Below are positions 45,837-57,417 of a DNA stretch of 64,000 nucleotides, one piece after another. Position numbers and translations under genes: made by a program. The notes below the pieces were generated by a model that was not told where the DNA came from, made no database searches, and saw nothing but the letters and a program-made list of their open reading frames with translations. Position 1 is the stretch's first letter, and each line of letters starts with the position of its first letter. Source of the DNA: Limnephilus marmoratus (taxonomy: Eukaryota > Arthropoda > Insecta > Trichoptera > Limnephilidae); contig OU862920.1 of the NCBI GenBank assembly GCA_917880885.1, forward strand, positions 2,976,001-3,040,000, in the 5' to 3' direction.

Positions 45837-46675
45837 CAGGGGTCACCAAATGGCGGACCGCGGCCCGGATACGGACCGCCAACCTATTGTGGCGGACCTT
45901 GTGTTAACAATACAAAATATTTTACCGTGCAACTTGAGTACGTAATTTGATATTTTTTCCCGTGCTTTGTCTTTGCTGCCGTCGATTCGCCAACGGAGCA
46001 CAAGATCGTCAGTCGCCGCAGTGGGTAAGGGGTGCGGAATTAATTAATTAAGAAAATTGAAAATTGAGAATGTCGTTGACATCCTCACTAATATTTACTC
46101 TCTGCATCCTGGTGATGAATGGAGCAATGAAGCTGCTTTCCAGATGGAAATAATCCATTTCCAAGAAAATACACTTCTAAAACACCAAAAACAGGAAGTT
46201 TCTTGTCAAGGAAAAAATTTGTTTATACTAATAAATACCCAGAATTAAAAAAAATTGTTTGGGTCAATATATGTTTGTGAAGCAGCATTTTCCAAGATGA
46301 ACTTCATTAAAAATAAATTCCCAAGTAGACTCACCGATGAACATCTCCAAGATATAATGACAAATAGCCTGCACAAACTTTTGTCCAAACTTCAGACGGA
46401 TAGTCCAATGCAAAAAATGTCACTTTTCTCGTTAATATTGTAAAAAATCCGTACATTTGTTTATTATTCAATAAAATAATGTTCCTGAACCCATTAATTT
46501 TATTTGTTCATTGATATTGTATCTACACATATTTAAATAGTACAGTTTATTATTTTAATTGTTAAGCTGTGGGGAGGGGGGGGGGGGGGGGGGGGGTTAG
46601 CCTTTTTCCCTTCCGGACCGCGATGGTCATGTTATTTTAAAAAAAACCCCTAATGAAAGTAATTGGTGACCCCTG
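45837..46675 (+). mobile_element. hAT deletion derivative with perfect 8-bp duplication
   Basis: The termini CAGGGGTCACCAA are perfect for 13 bp. The flanking duplication is CACTAAAA (45829-45836 and 46676-46683). At 839 bp it retains only C-terminal transposase coding and a 30-bp G tract (about 46571-46602). Confidence 0.92.
46057..46443 (+). pseudogene. hAT transposase C-terminal remnant
   Basis: 'FGSIYVCEAAFSKMNFIKNK' followed by 'RLTDEHLQDIM' is the hAT dimerisation region of the kind found in Charlie/GTF2IRD2-like proteins. The upstream part ('DILTNIYSLHPGDEW') is separated by a stop at 46246-46248, and small frameshifts are present. Confidence 0.8.
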
Positions 46676-47936
46676 CACTAAAACATCGTTTTGCAAAAAA
46701 AAAAAATGTCAGTAAGAAAATAGTCTGTTCGCACATGGCGGGCAGCTTGGCATTTTAGCTGATACCCTAAGGGTCATCCCGTATTATTAAGCCAGAATAG
46801 AAAATCATAGTGAGAATTATGATCTAAAAGGTATTGGAAAGAGAAAACAACAAGCTTTATATTCAAATCTTAAAGTTAACCACAAAATAATTAAAATGTA
46901 CACCTTTATGAAACCAACTGACTGCAATTTGAAAAAAATAATAAAACTTGGTGAATTTTTTTGAGAATTAATTTACACGAAAGGACAAAAAAGTGAGGTG
47001 ACAATAACATTTATAATTCATTTGTCTAATAAAGTATGTGTGTTTTTTCATTATCGGTAATTTTAGTTAGAATAAAAATAGAGTGAGCCTTTTTTAAAAA
47101 TTTGCATTACAAATTTTAATATTTAACCCATTGGCCACAAACCCCGGCAGCCTGCCGGGTGTGCAACTCAGGTACTTAACCACAAACCCCGGCGCGCTGA
47201 CGGGCTAGAATAGGTCCGCCAAAAACGGAAAACGAGCATGACCGTGACATTATTGAATAAAAATTTAAATGCCAAACGCTCTGTAGGTAATTAATCATTC
47301 ATTTCTGATATTTGTGTGTATGCAGCCAGCCGCAATTTAATTTCTTCAAAATTGCGAGTGGTTCTACAGGGTGGCCACAGGACCCGGAAAACCTGGAAAA
47401 CCTGGAATTATCAGGGAATTTTACCGAACCTGGAATTATCAGGGAAATGTCAGGGAATTTCAAAAATTCTTTAGAATATCAGGGAATTCCAAAAATAAAA
47501 CAAAATTAGTTATTTTGCGATTTGTGAAATCCCAAAGTTGTTTTATTATTGTTTTATTGCGGTATTTTAAATAGGTACATAGTTATCTATGTCCTAATTC
47601 AATCCTTATATATACATACACTTAAAATAACACATCTATACCAAATCAATCACATATCTTCGCAATTTAATTTAAAATACATTTATGCTCTCTTCCAATT
47701 TTATTTCTTCTGGTAATTCTCCAAATATCTTCAATTCTCCGTACATCAATGACTTTTGACTCTGTGTTTTTTTTCTGAATGGGAATCTTAGTTCATTTCT
47801 TTTCCTCGTCTCATGTTGTTGCTTTGTAGTTTATCAATTTTTCTTAGGAATTCAATAGACGTATAACCATTGATTATTTTGTAGATTATCAATATAGTAT
47901 TGAAGTAAATAATTTGTTTAAATGACAAGATATTTA

Positions 47937-48860
47937 ACTTCTTCAACATTTTCTTGACTGAATTTTACCTATTTTTCTTCAATATAGTTCTCATAGCTCT
48001 GTTTTGTAGAATTGTCATTTGTTTCATTAATCCGTCGTTGGCTAAGTATAGAATGCTGCTACAGTAGTTTATGTGTGGTACAATGATTGCGTTGTACACA
48101 TTTTTACTGGAGACTGTGTCAAGGAATCTTCTTATTCTTCCCAACGGCGAAATTTTTTTGACAATCTTTTTAATAATTGGTATTGTATTTTGAGCGAAAG
48201 TCAATTTGGAGTCAATTATTACTCCCAAATATTTAATTTCAAATACTTCTTTCAAAACTTCACCGTCTATCAATATGTCTTTTTTGTTTGCGTTACTCGT
48301 TTTCCAATGTTCATAGATTTAGTTTTGTTTACATTCAATTTTAGTTTATTTTTCTTCAGCCATATTGATAAATTATGTAAGTCTTCATTTAAATGATTCA
48401 TTATGAGTTCATAATATTCTCCTGCTATATATATCAATGCGTCGTCTGCCATACTTTTACCATATCATTAATGTACATTATAAAAAGAATAGGTCCGAGA
48501 ACAGACCCTTGTGGTACTCCCAATGTAATCTTCATTGGTTCAGAGATTGTCTCACCCACTTTTGTGGTTTGACATCTATTAGTTAGGGAACGTACCCATA
48601 CTACGTGACCAACTTTTTGCAATTTTTAACCCCCCCCCCCCCCCCCCCCCCGGTGACCAAAATCCTAAGAAACCCGTCGCTCATTTGTATGGAGCGTGAC
48701 ATTTTGAAGACCCCCCCCCCCCCCTAAACGTGTCACGTAGTATGGGTACGTTCCCTTTAATAATCCTTGAACCTTTCCTTTTATTCCATTTTTAGATAGT
48801 TTTTTAATGATTATCTCTATCTATCGTTTCAAAAGCTTGAAAAAAGTCTTCAGGCGAAAT
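47937..48860 (-). pseudogene. Non-LTR reverse transcriptase remnant, split by a MITE
   Basis: Minus-strand fragments in order are 'KNGIKGKVQGLL' (upstream of the MITE), 'RSLTNRCQTTKVGE', 'GVPQGSVLGPILFIMYINDM', 'ADDALIYIAG' (catalytic region) and 'FEIKYLGVIIDSKLTF'. The frame changes several times. PQGSVLGPILF is typical of Jockey/CR1-like reverse transcriptases. Confidence 0.8.
48585..48756. mobile_element. MITE with AGGGAACGTACCCATACTAC ends
   Basis: Perfect inverted ends extend through CGTGAC and flank two homopolymer C tracts. It is inserted in the LINE remnant. Confidence 0.85.
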
Positions 48861-51123
48861 ATCATAAATTTGTAACAAGTGTATTTTGTTTTTATTAGAT
48901 TATTGTGATGCAAAGAAATAATAAATGCTATAGATGACGGAATTCCCTTTATTATTTATCTAACGAACGATATCCCCTTATATCAAATTAAACATATCAG
49001 GGAAAAATGTAGAAACTGCCCTGGAAAACCTGGAATTATCAGGGAATTTTGAAATCCGTTTTTTGTGGCCACCCTGTTCTAGGCTTTTGGTAGTGACCCT
49101 GAATGTTCCTGATTGCTTTGAGGACTATCATACCATATTATTTTATTAGTTATTAGTATACATGTATGTAAAAAACTAAAATTATTGTTCGATTTATGAA
49201 TATTATGTTTTTTTGTATAAAAATGTGGAAAAAAAATTACGAAAAAAGAGAAGGTTATATTTGTATCCTTATTTAAACATATTTTGATATTTTTTAATTT
49301 TTATGTTTTTCTTTACCTTAACCGGTCAGCAACATAAGCAGATATAAGCGTTAAAATAACAATAGCAGTCAAGTACAATAAGCGTGTATACGTCAACATG
49401 TGTGTCTCCACAGAAATCGTTGTAACTCCGTTATTGTTTTAGTGTCATCCCTGAAACAAAAAGTAAAAGGTCGATAGTGAATCATGCTGTACATCTCTAT
49501 TCAAGTTGTCCATAGAAATACGTAAAAAGACCTATTCTGTCAGACACACGGTTGGCATGTATTTTTCCCGCCAAATCGCCTACGGCCCTAATATTTTGAA
49601 TGAAATTTTGGTGACAAAATTGTTTATTATACATTTATTCAATAGAATAAGTATGTTTTTTTTGCATAATCTGTGATTTTAGTACCGTTTTCACATGCAA
49701 ACATCACATCAGTCATTTTAACATTTTTTAATGTTTACATTCTAAATTTTAATATTTACAAATGTTTATATTTATTTAATTATTGTAATATAATAATTTT
49801 AAAGCTTATTTCGTAACCTTTCTAAAACAGTTTTTAGTATTCGGCTACGTTCAGGAATGTTTCATTTATAGTGCTTTAATTGTGAAGCGGTAATAACACA
49901 AAGTTTTCGTAAAACTGATATTTTGTTTAAGACATTAAAAGTGAATATTCGCGATATATCAGATAGGTTAATCCAGTATGTAAACAAATTTAAAGAAATT
50001 AATTCATTTGAATATATGGTTCAAAAGTTACAATAGATTTAGTACAGCAATGCAGGTTTTCAATTTTTGGTACAAAATTAATTCGGTGGTGAAGATCAAT
50101 TTTTTAGCTCATTAATAGGCCACTTGCGTGGATTTCATAACGACTTGGAAAAAATCATGTGGATAGATCTTTTTACTTAGATTAAGAAAATGTTAGTAAA
50201 ATTGTTTAGAAATGCACAGTTTTTTTAATTTTTAAATAAATAAATCCATTATTTGGGCTCGTGACGTCACTACATGAAAATGTCCCGTCTCCGAAAATGT
50301 TCCTATTAATTTTGTAAAATTCCACACTGATTTATTTTTTTATATGGCATCACTTTGATTTCAGGCGAATTTTTGAATTCGTTCACTAGATTTATTGTTT
50401 GTTCTCTGCGAACTTATCATATGGTTTGATTTTTTGACAGATGTTCTGAACGTGAAGATGATGTCGGTGCGTATTTAGAGGTATAATGATTATGGTGCTG
50501 ATTTTAACAAAATAAAATTTTATAATATTCTTATTATTATTATAATTTACAAGTACAAGTATATTACATTGAATTTAGTAATATAAACGCTGTACATTAT
50601 AATGATTTATGATCAATAAGATGGATCAAGGAAAATAATATTTATGAGATGTAATATTTTTGGTATGCCTCGTTATTCTCCTGTGCCATTCGTGTGGAAA
50701 ACGTTATTTTTTTTAAAAATGATTTTCGGCTATGTAATTATCGTTTTTTTACACCTATAAAATGATGTCCCGTCTTTCCGGTTTATAAAAAATGGTCTGA
50801 TTTTTTGGATTGAAATTTTCAAAAAATCCCCAGGGTTTCAAAAATACGATTAAAAAAAATAAAAAAATACAGAATGTCTTAGAATATTTGTCTAAACTTG
50901 AATTTTTTTAAAAAAATGTGATGCAAGTGGCCTATTCTGTGGCCAATGGGTTAAAAAACTACATGGTTATTTCTAATAAAATGTTTTTTATCAGCTTTGA
51001 AAAGAAAACAGTTTTTAGATTTCGGATACTTTCACAAATATTCCATTTATTTGGATTTTATTACAAAGCGGAAGTATTTTTACATGCTGACAAAATATGT
51101 CCAAATTTTGAAGGGTTAAAATA

Positions 51124-52048
51124 CTTGGCATGTTCAGAAAGTAAATGTATTGTGACCATAACGGGCATGATTTTTAGTTTTTTGAGGGTTAGCAACACTG
51201 AGTGGTAGAGGGGGATCTTCTGACCAGAGCGAGCATCACACGAACATTGTAGTACGTTTAAACTCGCGTTGTAGTGTCGAGTTGCATGAAAGATGTCGGC
51301 AAAAAATCCTACCTACTGCTGTGATCCGCTTTTTACTCACAGAAGGAATAACACCTAAAAAGATAAGGATTTCTGAGATATATTGTAACTGGAGATGATA
51401 GTGGCTGACTCATTACATGCCTGGGAAAAAAATAGTCATCAAAGTGGTGTTACACCAATTCCCGTCTGCCAAAAATTGAAAACCACAATGCTGCGCAAAA
51501 AAATCATAGCTTCAGTGTTTTGGGACCGAAAAGGCATCATTTTGGTCGAATTTCTGCCTCCGGTTGAAACTATCAATGCACAACAGTATTGTGATTCCCT
51601 AAAAAACTCAAAAGGACCTTTCAAAACAAAAGGAGGGCAATGCAGACCAGAGAAGTGTGCTTGATTCACGAAAACGTCCGTCCTCACACAGCCTTAGCCA
51701 CCAATACGTTCTTGGACTCATTTGGTTGGGATGTTTTAAACCACCCCCCGTAATCCCCTGACTTGGCGTCTTCGGATTATCATCTTTTCACCTTCCTGAA
51801 GGCATGTATGGATGAAAATAAATTTTCAACCAACAAGCAGGTGCAGAAAGTGGTTCTAAAGTGGGGAAGGAATTGGCGGGAGAATTCTTCAAGGAAGGCA
51901 TAAAGGGCACGGCTCACCACATGCATTGAACGGGATGGCAATTATTTGGAAAAATAGTCAACGAGTGTATCAACAATATCCTGTATTTTTTTTCCTAATA
52001 AACTTTAGTAAAAAAAAATCAGTACACTTACTTTCTGAACATGCCTCA
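51124..52048 (+). mobile_element. mariner element, inactive
   Basis: The termini GGCATGTTCAGAAAGTAA (left 51127, right as complement ending 52045) are flanked by TA. The plus strand encodes mariner pieces: 'VFWDRKGIILVEFLPP' (second catalytic Asp region, WDxKG), 'HENVRPHTALA' (usual HDNARPH decayed) and 'SPDLASSDYHLF' after a stop. Stops and frameshifts show it is dead. It ends 77 bp before CSDE1 exon 12. Confidence 0.9.
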
Positions 52049-52125
52049 TAAAGAGTGCCCTCCATGTATAATAGAGGAAATTCCCCATGTCGGCAATGTT
52101 TACTTGATTATTCTATCTATTTCAG

Positions 52126-52302
52126 GAATTATTGAAGCTGCTAACGGAGCTAGCTATGAGTTTGGCATCATGGGCCTCTCCTGCAAGCGTGATCTGCTGC
52201 GAATCGGAGATCCCGTGTCTTTTTACGTTGATACCGCAAGCCGTGCAGCCAACATTGTTCCCGTCCGCAAAAAGCGTCGTGCCATCGTCGATTCTATCAA
52301 AG
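52126..52302 (+). CDS. CSDE1: CSDE1 coding exon 12 (CSD8; cassette A, part 2)
   Basis: 'GIIEAANGASYEFGIMGLSC', 'KRDLLRIGDPVSF' and 'AANIVPVRKKRRAIVDSIK'. This is non-canonical CSD8 plus the start of CSD9. About 38 of 59 residues match exon 15. Acceptor ATTTCAG, donor AAAG|GTTTGT. Confidence 0.92.
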
Positions 52303-52343
52303 GTTTGTTATTTTATTATAAATTTGAGTATTACTTCTTCAAA

Positions 52344-52478
52344 GCATTCCATGAACCTGGGCACCCCTTCTAAGTCACCAAACGTAGTGAACCACTTGGG
52401 TGACTTATGGCAGTGGTGTCAGTTATTCAATTAATGATTCCCACAGCGGCGGTACCCATACCGGTCTCTCAAATTGTC
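52344..52478 (-). repeat. Family B repeat, copy 8 (5' part only)
   Basis: Begins 42 bp after exon 12. The minus strand reads CCGCTGTGGGAATCATTAAT, CACCCAAGTGGTTCACTACG and GGTGCCCAGGTTCATGG. It is short. Confidence 0.75.
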
Positions 52479-53498
52479 AGTCTTCATAAAATATTCAGAG
52501 TTCAATATTTGGATTTTAACATTTATACTTCTGATTTCTTTTGATAGTCTATAGAAAAATGATCCTCCTTGGTAAGTATAATGATGTTGGGCAAATGAAG
52601 TATTTAATTTTAAATTGAGTACGGTTTTCAGTTGAAACTTTTTTTACTTTTTCTTTTATTTATCGCACATCCCTAGAAAAGTATAATGATGAACAAGTGG
52701 TCCCGTCGAAAGGAGGTACTAGCGACATGTTGTGGAGATGGAGTGATCTAACTTAACTTGTCATTTGTCGCAAGGCCGACCGCAAGCTCGAAAAAAAAAT
52801 GTACTTTTTTTAAATGCAATTTTAACCCTTATGTATAAAGAAACTGTATGAAGGAAAAGGTCAAAATCGCTTGTGCCAATATCATTCTTGACGTAACAGT
52901 TGATTTTATTAATCTGGCTACTCAGAATATTTTTAAATCAATTTTCTTCGGGTCACTTTTGGCAACTGTCAATGGCAAAAAAATCGATATTTAACGTTTT
53001 CAAATGAGTATAAAGGTCTTTATTTAAAACTCATTTGAATTGTGTTTTTTCATGTTAGGTATGTATTCAGATTTATGTACAAGTAATAAAATCAGTTTAT
53101 ATTTGTATGATTATATTTTTTGACAATCCAAAATGGGAGATTTTAGCTAGTTAGCTATTCTGGAAAAACCTGTTACGATGTTATCATGTAATATACATGA
53201 ATAATAAGATATATAATAAGATATAGACGAAGTAAGAGGGGATGCAGCACAGCTTCTCCAGGTACCAAATTGGAAGTCAGCCGCTGAGGACAGGAGGAGT
53301 TGGAGGCGACTGTTGCAGGAGGCCAAAGCTCGATATGGGCTGTAGCGCCATCGAAGAAGAATAAGATATATTATCTGGTAAATAGAAAAGAATCGCAAAA
53401 AAACAATTCCTTTGTTTTTATATAGATATTTGACCATAAGTCAAGAAGGTAATTTCCGCGCGATTTTTCAAAATAACACCCGACATTCAACTGGTTAA

Positions 53499-54165
53499 CC
53501 CGTTTAATCACAGGAGACCCAAGTTGTCCCAAAACATCATATGCCGTTACAATAACAGGAGACCCAGATTGTCCCAGAGCGACCGTGCATTATTAAAAGT
53601 TAGATATCTCTCTTTCTGTAATGTGAATATTTGCGATTTCTTTTATGTTAGAAACTGAAAGAAATAATGCTTCTCATTGTCTTAGAATTATATGAGCTAG
53701 GTTGTTCAGATATTTTACAAACCTGATCAAAAGTGACGGTTTGATTTTGCGCCTATTTGTGACGTAACCCACATTTAATTTTAAAATAAAATTGTATGAA
53801 AGTGATAAAAAGTGAGGTGACAGTTTTATTACAAATTTTGTTTCGAAAAGGAATCTGAATTTAAAATTTGAAGTTTATTCTATTTTAATTACTTTAATTC
53901 AAATATTCGCAGGTATGCATTTTTTAGCCAATTTACATTTCCAATATTAAAATTTTAATATTTATAAACAAAAATGTTGATTTCTAATAAACATATCGGA
54001 AAGATTATTTTATCTAAATTTTAGAACAATTTTTATTTTTGCAAAAGCGTTAAAAAAAACTAATAAATACGAACATTTAAAATGCATGGGAAGTACCAGG
54101 AATTTTGCGTGCAAACTTTTACAGGCAAAAGTTGACAGAAAATTATTTTCTTATTATTCGAAGGG
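53499..54165. mobile_element. Candidate TTAA-flanked piggyBac-like element
   Basis: CCCGTTTAATCACAGGAGAC is preceded by TTAA (53495-53498). The right end is GAAGGG followed by TTAA (54166-54169). The interior resembles 49590-49960 and 51000-51119, and its left part resembles 58507-58558 plus 59270-59470. No coding is visible. The rest of intron 12 (52479-53498, 54166-54617) shows nothing else I can name. Confidence 0.5.
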
Positions 54166-54617
54166 TTAAATGGTTAAGTTCGTGGAGTGTAGTTAATCAC
54201 AATCACTTTATACTATCAAAATAGAAAATTTTCACTTTTGACACTTACCTATAGGATGTGCAATTAGAATTGTTGGATTTTTAATGTTAGGTATTCAAAT
54301 TAAGGTTTTTGCAATTCTTTGAAAAAGCAATCCGTTGGGTATTCAGAAGGTTTTTAAAAATGGAAGTGTATTCCTCTGTTAGGATTGGTTGTTTCAAAAA
54401 AATCAATGAATTCATCATATATTTGATGTTAATTTTCACGTTCTGTGTAAGTTCTATTCATGTTTTATGATTATTTCAGTTTCATGCAGCAACTGGACTA
54501 TAATGATATAATAACAGAACTTGAATGGAACCTCCACAAAACGTGAAAATCTACTTCAAATATTTGATGAATTCATCAAATTTTTTTAAACAACTCATCC
54601 TTAATGTATCCGGGCGC

Positions 54618-54725
54618 ACAGTGACATAGCAGGGGTGCCCTGGTTCTTGGTTTGAGGTTTATCTAGGTTTTGGTGACGGGTGACCTGGACACCCTGAACA
54701 CCAGATTCCTAATCATCCCTCATAA
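54618..54725 (+). repeat. Family B repeat, copy 9 (small fragments)
   Basis: Contains AGCAGGGGTGCCCTGGTTCT and, after a deletion, CCAGATTCCTAATCATCCCT. Confidence 0.55.
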
Positions 54726-54913
54726 AGAAAAAGAAATTTTGTTATTATTATTTTTACAACTCCTATTAGAAGACTAGATTTATAGGCAAATGCCCAACTA
54801 ATGATAGCGTATTGTAGTGTTGATTGAACCATTATTTAGAGAACACCAATCTATTCTCATGCATACTGTGTATTATATTCCTCTTACTGATTTTAACAAT
54901 TTTTATTTTGCAG

Positions 54914-55085
54914 GTGGATTCGGATTCCTGTCATTTGAAATAGAAGAGGGCAAGAAACTAATATTCTACATGTCTGACGTCAACGGTCCTCCCAACTCTC
55001 TGCAGCCCGGAGATGTGGTGGAATTCATCTTGGTTACCAACCACCGTAACGGCAAATCTCTGGCCTGCAATGTTACCAAAATTGT
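54914..55085 (+). CDS. CSDE1: CSDE1 coding exon 13 (CSD9; cassette A, part 3)
   Basis: 'GGFGFLSFEIEEGKKLIFYM' then 'SDVNGPPNSLQPGDVVEF' and 'ACNVTKIV'. RNP1-like FGFL is kept, but RNP2 is IFYMS instead of the FFHxS of typical CSDs. Acceptor TTTGCAG, donor TTGT|GTAAGT with two bases left. Confidence 0.92.
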
Positions 55086-55948
55086 GTAAGTTATAGACAT
55101 ATCAGCATAGTACTGATGTCCTATCTTTGACTTAGGGGAGGAAGTAGATGTACATAGAGACTTCAAAAAATTAAAAAAAAATCCTTTCATAAAACTATTC
55201 AAAAATATATTCTGAAAATTTCAAACCAAAATTCCACGCCGTTTAAAAGTTACAAGCGTTTGAGTGAGTGTCCCTCGGTCGAACTTACTGCCACTCTTAT
55301 TATCAAAGGCGTTTCTCTGAAAACTACTTTTTTCAAATTTGTGTAACCTCTAGCTTCTACAGTTTTTGATCAATCGTTATCAAACTCAGCACATAGTTTC
55401 TTTATATAAATGCACTCTATTTGAACCTCAATCTTAAACAGTGTCTTTATTTGAATTATTTTTTTTATTATTGCAAAAAAACAAGCAAAATAACGGTAAA
55501 AAATCATATTAAATTTTTCTCTTCCCTCAAAAAAATATTAAATCTCGATTTTTTTGTAATGAGTAAGGTTCAAATAGAAGAAACACATAAAAAAGTAAAT
55601 TTTCTTTAAAAATTGATTTCAAGTGAGAAGGAGTTACACAAATTGCCCAGTCGGATGACGACTCACAATGCGCGGCAGCTGATATCTCCGTTATTTTGAG
55701 GAAAATATTTGAAAATTTTAGAATATACTCTTGAATATGTGTGTAAAATGATACCAAAGTATAAATAAAATATATATATATATTCCTTATGTATTAAAAA
55801 AATACTGAAAATCACTAAAAATACGCCGTCCTACACCTATTTCCTTCCTTAACTTAGATAAGGGTTGTGACTTTTTTTAGCAAGCGACTCTACGGTAACA
55901 TTCACAGTCGGAAAAGTTAACTGAGCTTTGTTGTATTGAATGTTACAG
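55086..55948. other. CSDE1 intron 13, no recognised feature
   Basis: AT-rich, with no TIR pairs or coding seen. It separates the two paralogous exon blocks. Confidence 0.4.
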
Positions 55949-56145
55949 TAATTTCGACGGGGAGATTTACGATCCCAACAAAGACGGAGGTGAGCAGTCA
56001 ACGGCCAGATGCTCATCCAACAGCTTTGGGAGTACGGAGGTGCTGCGCCCGATCACAAAGGGGGCCCGCCGCAACGAGCAACAGCTGCAGGGGATCGTCA
56101 CTAAAGTCATTAAGCCATTCAACTCTGAACAACCCCAAGTAAACG
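55949..56145 (+). CDS. CSDE1: CSDE1 coding exon 14 (cassette B, part 1)
   Basis: Completes a codon with T, then 'NFDGEIYDPNKDGGEQSTAR', 'STEVLRPITKGARRNEQQ' and 'LQGIVTKVIKPFNSEQPQVN'. It aligns with exon 11 at both ends (NFDG/NFEG; LQGxVTxxxxxxNxxQ) but lacks exon 11's 'ELGRDVEYIL' strand. After exon 13 it follows a complete CSD. After exon 10 it would read 'FFHFSNFDG', just as exon 11 does. Acceptor TTACAG, donor AACG|GTATGT. Confidence 0.88.
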
Positions 56146-56287
56146 GTATGTCATTATTCTTGTATAATATCAACAGTACTCTTGTATAAGATGTTTAGAT
56201 GGCGACACTGTATGGAGTCAAATAGCAGACTCCCAAGGATAGTATTTCTGTAGTGATGTTATGAACATTTTTTTATAAAAGCTTCAC

Positions 56288-56630
56288 ACAGGAGGCCCTG
56301 AGGAATATAATTCACCTCAGGGCCTATGTCATCTTTGGAGATGCTGTGTGGAGGGTCTTTTTAGGAAAGGAAGGAGAGGAATTTTTGGGAAAAAAGGGTA
56401 ATAGGGGTGGGTAGGAATCTGGGGGTCAGTGTATCCAGGAGTGATGGACGTATGAATCCATCCCTCCCACTGCGGCGCAAGGCGATGTTTCGAGAGAATA
56501 CTGCTGGAGAAGTCAAAGGGACCCCCTTGACCATTCTCTCCCGATCCGGCCTGTGGTGTCCCATGGCAGAGGTGTTGGTTATCCAATAAATGGTTCCCCG
56601 GGCGGCGGTACCCGTACCCGCCTCTCAATT
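56288..56630 (-). repeat. Family B repeat, copy 10
   Basis: The minus strand runs from GAGAGGCGGGTACGGGTACC through ATTTATTGGATAACCAACAC to the 3' CAGGGCCTCCTGTGTGAAGC. The 3' part forms a small hairpin (GGCCCTGAGG/CCTCAGGGCC). It ends about 100 bp before exon 15 and has an internal deletion. Confidence 0.85.
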
Positions 56631-56731
56631 TATAAATATGTGATCATTTTAAAAGAAAACATGGTTCGATGGTTCTTCAAGGATGCATAGACCTTGTCTA
56701 ACTGTAAATTCATTGCATTATTCTATTTCAG

Positions 56732-56908
56732 GCATCATTGAAGCTACCAATGGAAACTCGTATGAATTTATTCTGCTGGGACTTGCTTGTAAACGGGAAC
56801 TATTCCGTAATGGTGATACAGTTACCTTCCAATTGGATCTGCAGAATCGCGCCACTAATATTGTGCCCGTCCGTAAGAAGAAGCGCGGTACGGTCGAAAC
56901 TATCAAAG
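56732..56908 (+). CDS. CSDE1: CSDE1 coding exon 15 (CSD8-like; cassette B, part 2)
   Basis: 'GIIEATNGNSYEFILLGLAC', 'KRELFRNGDTVTFQLDLQNR' and 'NIVPVRKKKRGTVETIK'. The length (177 nt) and phases are the same as exon 12. Acceptor ATTTCAG, donor AAAG|GTAAGA. Confidence 0.93.
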
Positions 56909-57417
56909 GTAAGAACACTCACTTTCAACACCACTCTCCTTTAAGAGCCGTTCTTATTGGAAGAGTAGTGGACGAGTAGCGTCCTCCAGCAGTTTATTTG
57001 TAGACGCGCAGAAATGTCCTGCTGTTGGAGCGAAGATGCTACTCTAAAATTCTTTATTTATGCTGCCATTAATTTCTTTTCAGTCCATAGTTTCTTTATT
57101 TTCATCTCGCTAATTTATTCGTCCACCTCTTCTAAAATAAGCATTACAATCAGCTTAATTAGCATATTTACTTAGTTGCGTGGCAGCCCGTCATTTGTAA
57201 CGCGCGGCTCACTAATGAACCCTACTTGAATGTAATGCCAACGCTTTTCGACGAGTCAAGTAACAAGTTACTCGCTGTTCGACTAAACTACTCTCACAAT
57301 TCGAACAAGCCATTAGATTGAGTTTAAATTGTTTTTGTCAATTTACATATTTAATCCATTTTTATTATTACTTTTGTACTTGTTCCTTGGTGATTAGTAA
57401 TTTAGTGGTTTTTGCAG

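Larger units (their letters stand above)
45355..47115. repeat. Long inverted repeat flanking a hAT insertion
   Basis: About 45357-45640 (GGCTCACCTTACGTTTCTTC, TCATAAAGGTGTAAATTTTA) is matched by the complement of about 46840-47110 (AGTGAGCC end). Related sequence in direct orientation occurs at 49590-49960, 50955-51119 and 53800-54165, so the arms belong to the piggyBac-like family described below. Confidence 0.6.
47367..49076. mobile_element. TIR element CAGGGTGGCCACA with TTCTA duplication
   Basis: The ends CAGGGTGGCCACA and the complement are followed inward by repeated CCTGGAATTATCAGGGAATT motifs. The target duplication TTCTA lies at 47362-47366 and 49077-49081. A LINE fragment is nested inside. 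The superfamily is not assigned; the 5-bp duplication does not by itself decide it. Confidence 0.85.
47127..50950. mobile_element. piggyBac-like TIR element with TTAA target, itself interrupted
   Basis: CCCATTGGCCAC at 47127 is mirrored perfectly by GTGGCCAATGGG ending at 50950, and TTAA lies directly outside both ends (47123-47126, 50951-50954). TTAA plus CCC...GGG ends is the piggyBac signature. The 1.7-kb element at 47367-49076 is nested inside, so the element itself is about 2.1 kb. No transposase frame is visible. Confidence 0.75.

Noticed and set aside
44684..55085. Exons 11-13 as a dead duplicate of exons 14-16
   Set aside because: All splice sites and frames are intact and substitutions are conservative, so neither block looks like a pseudogene.
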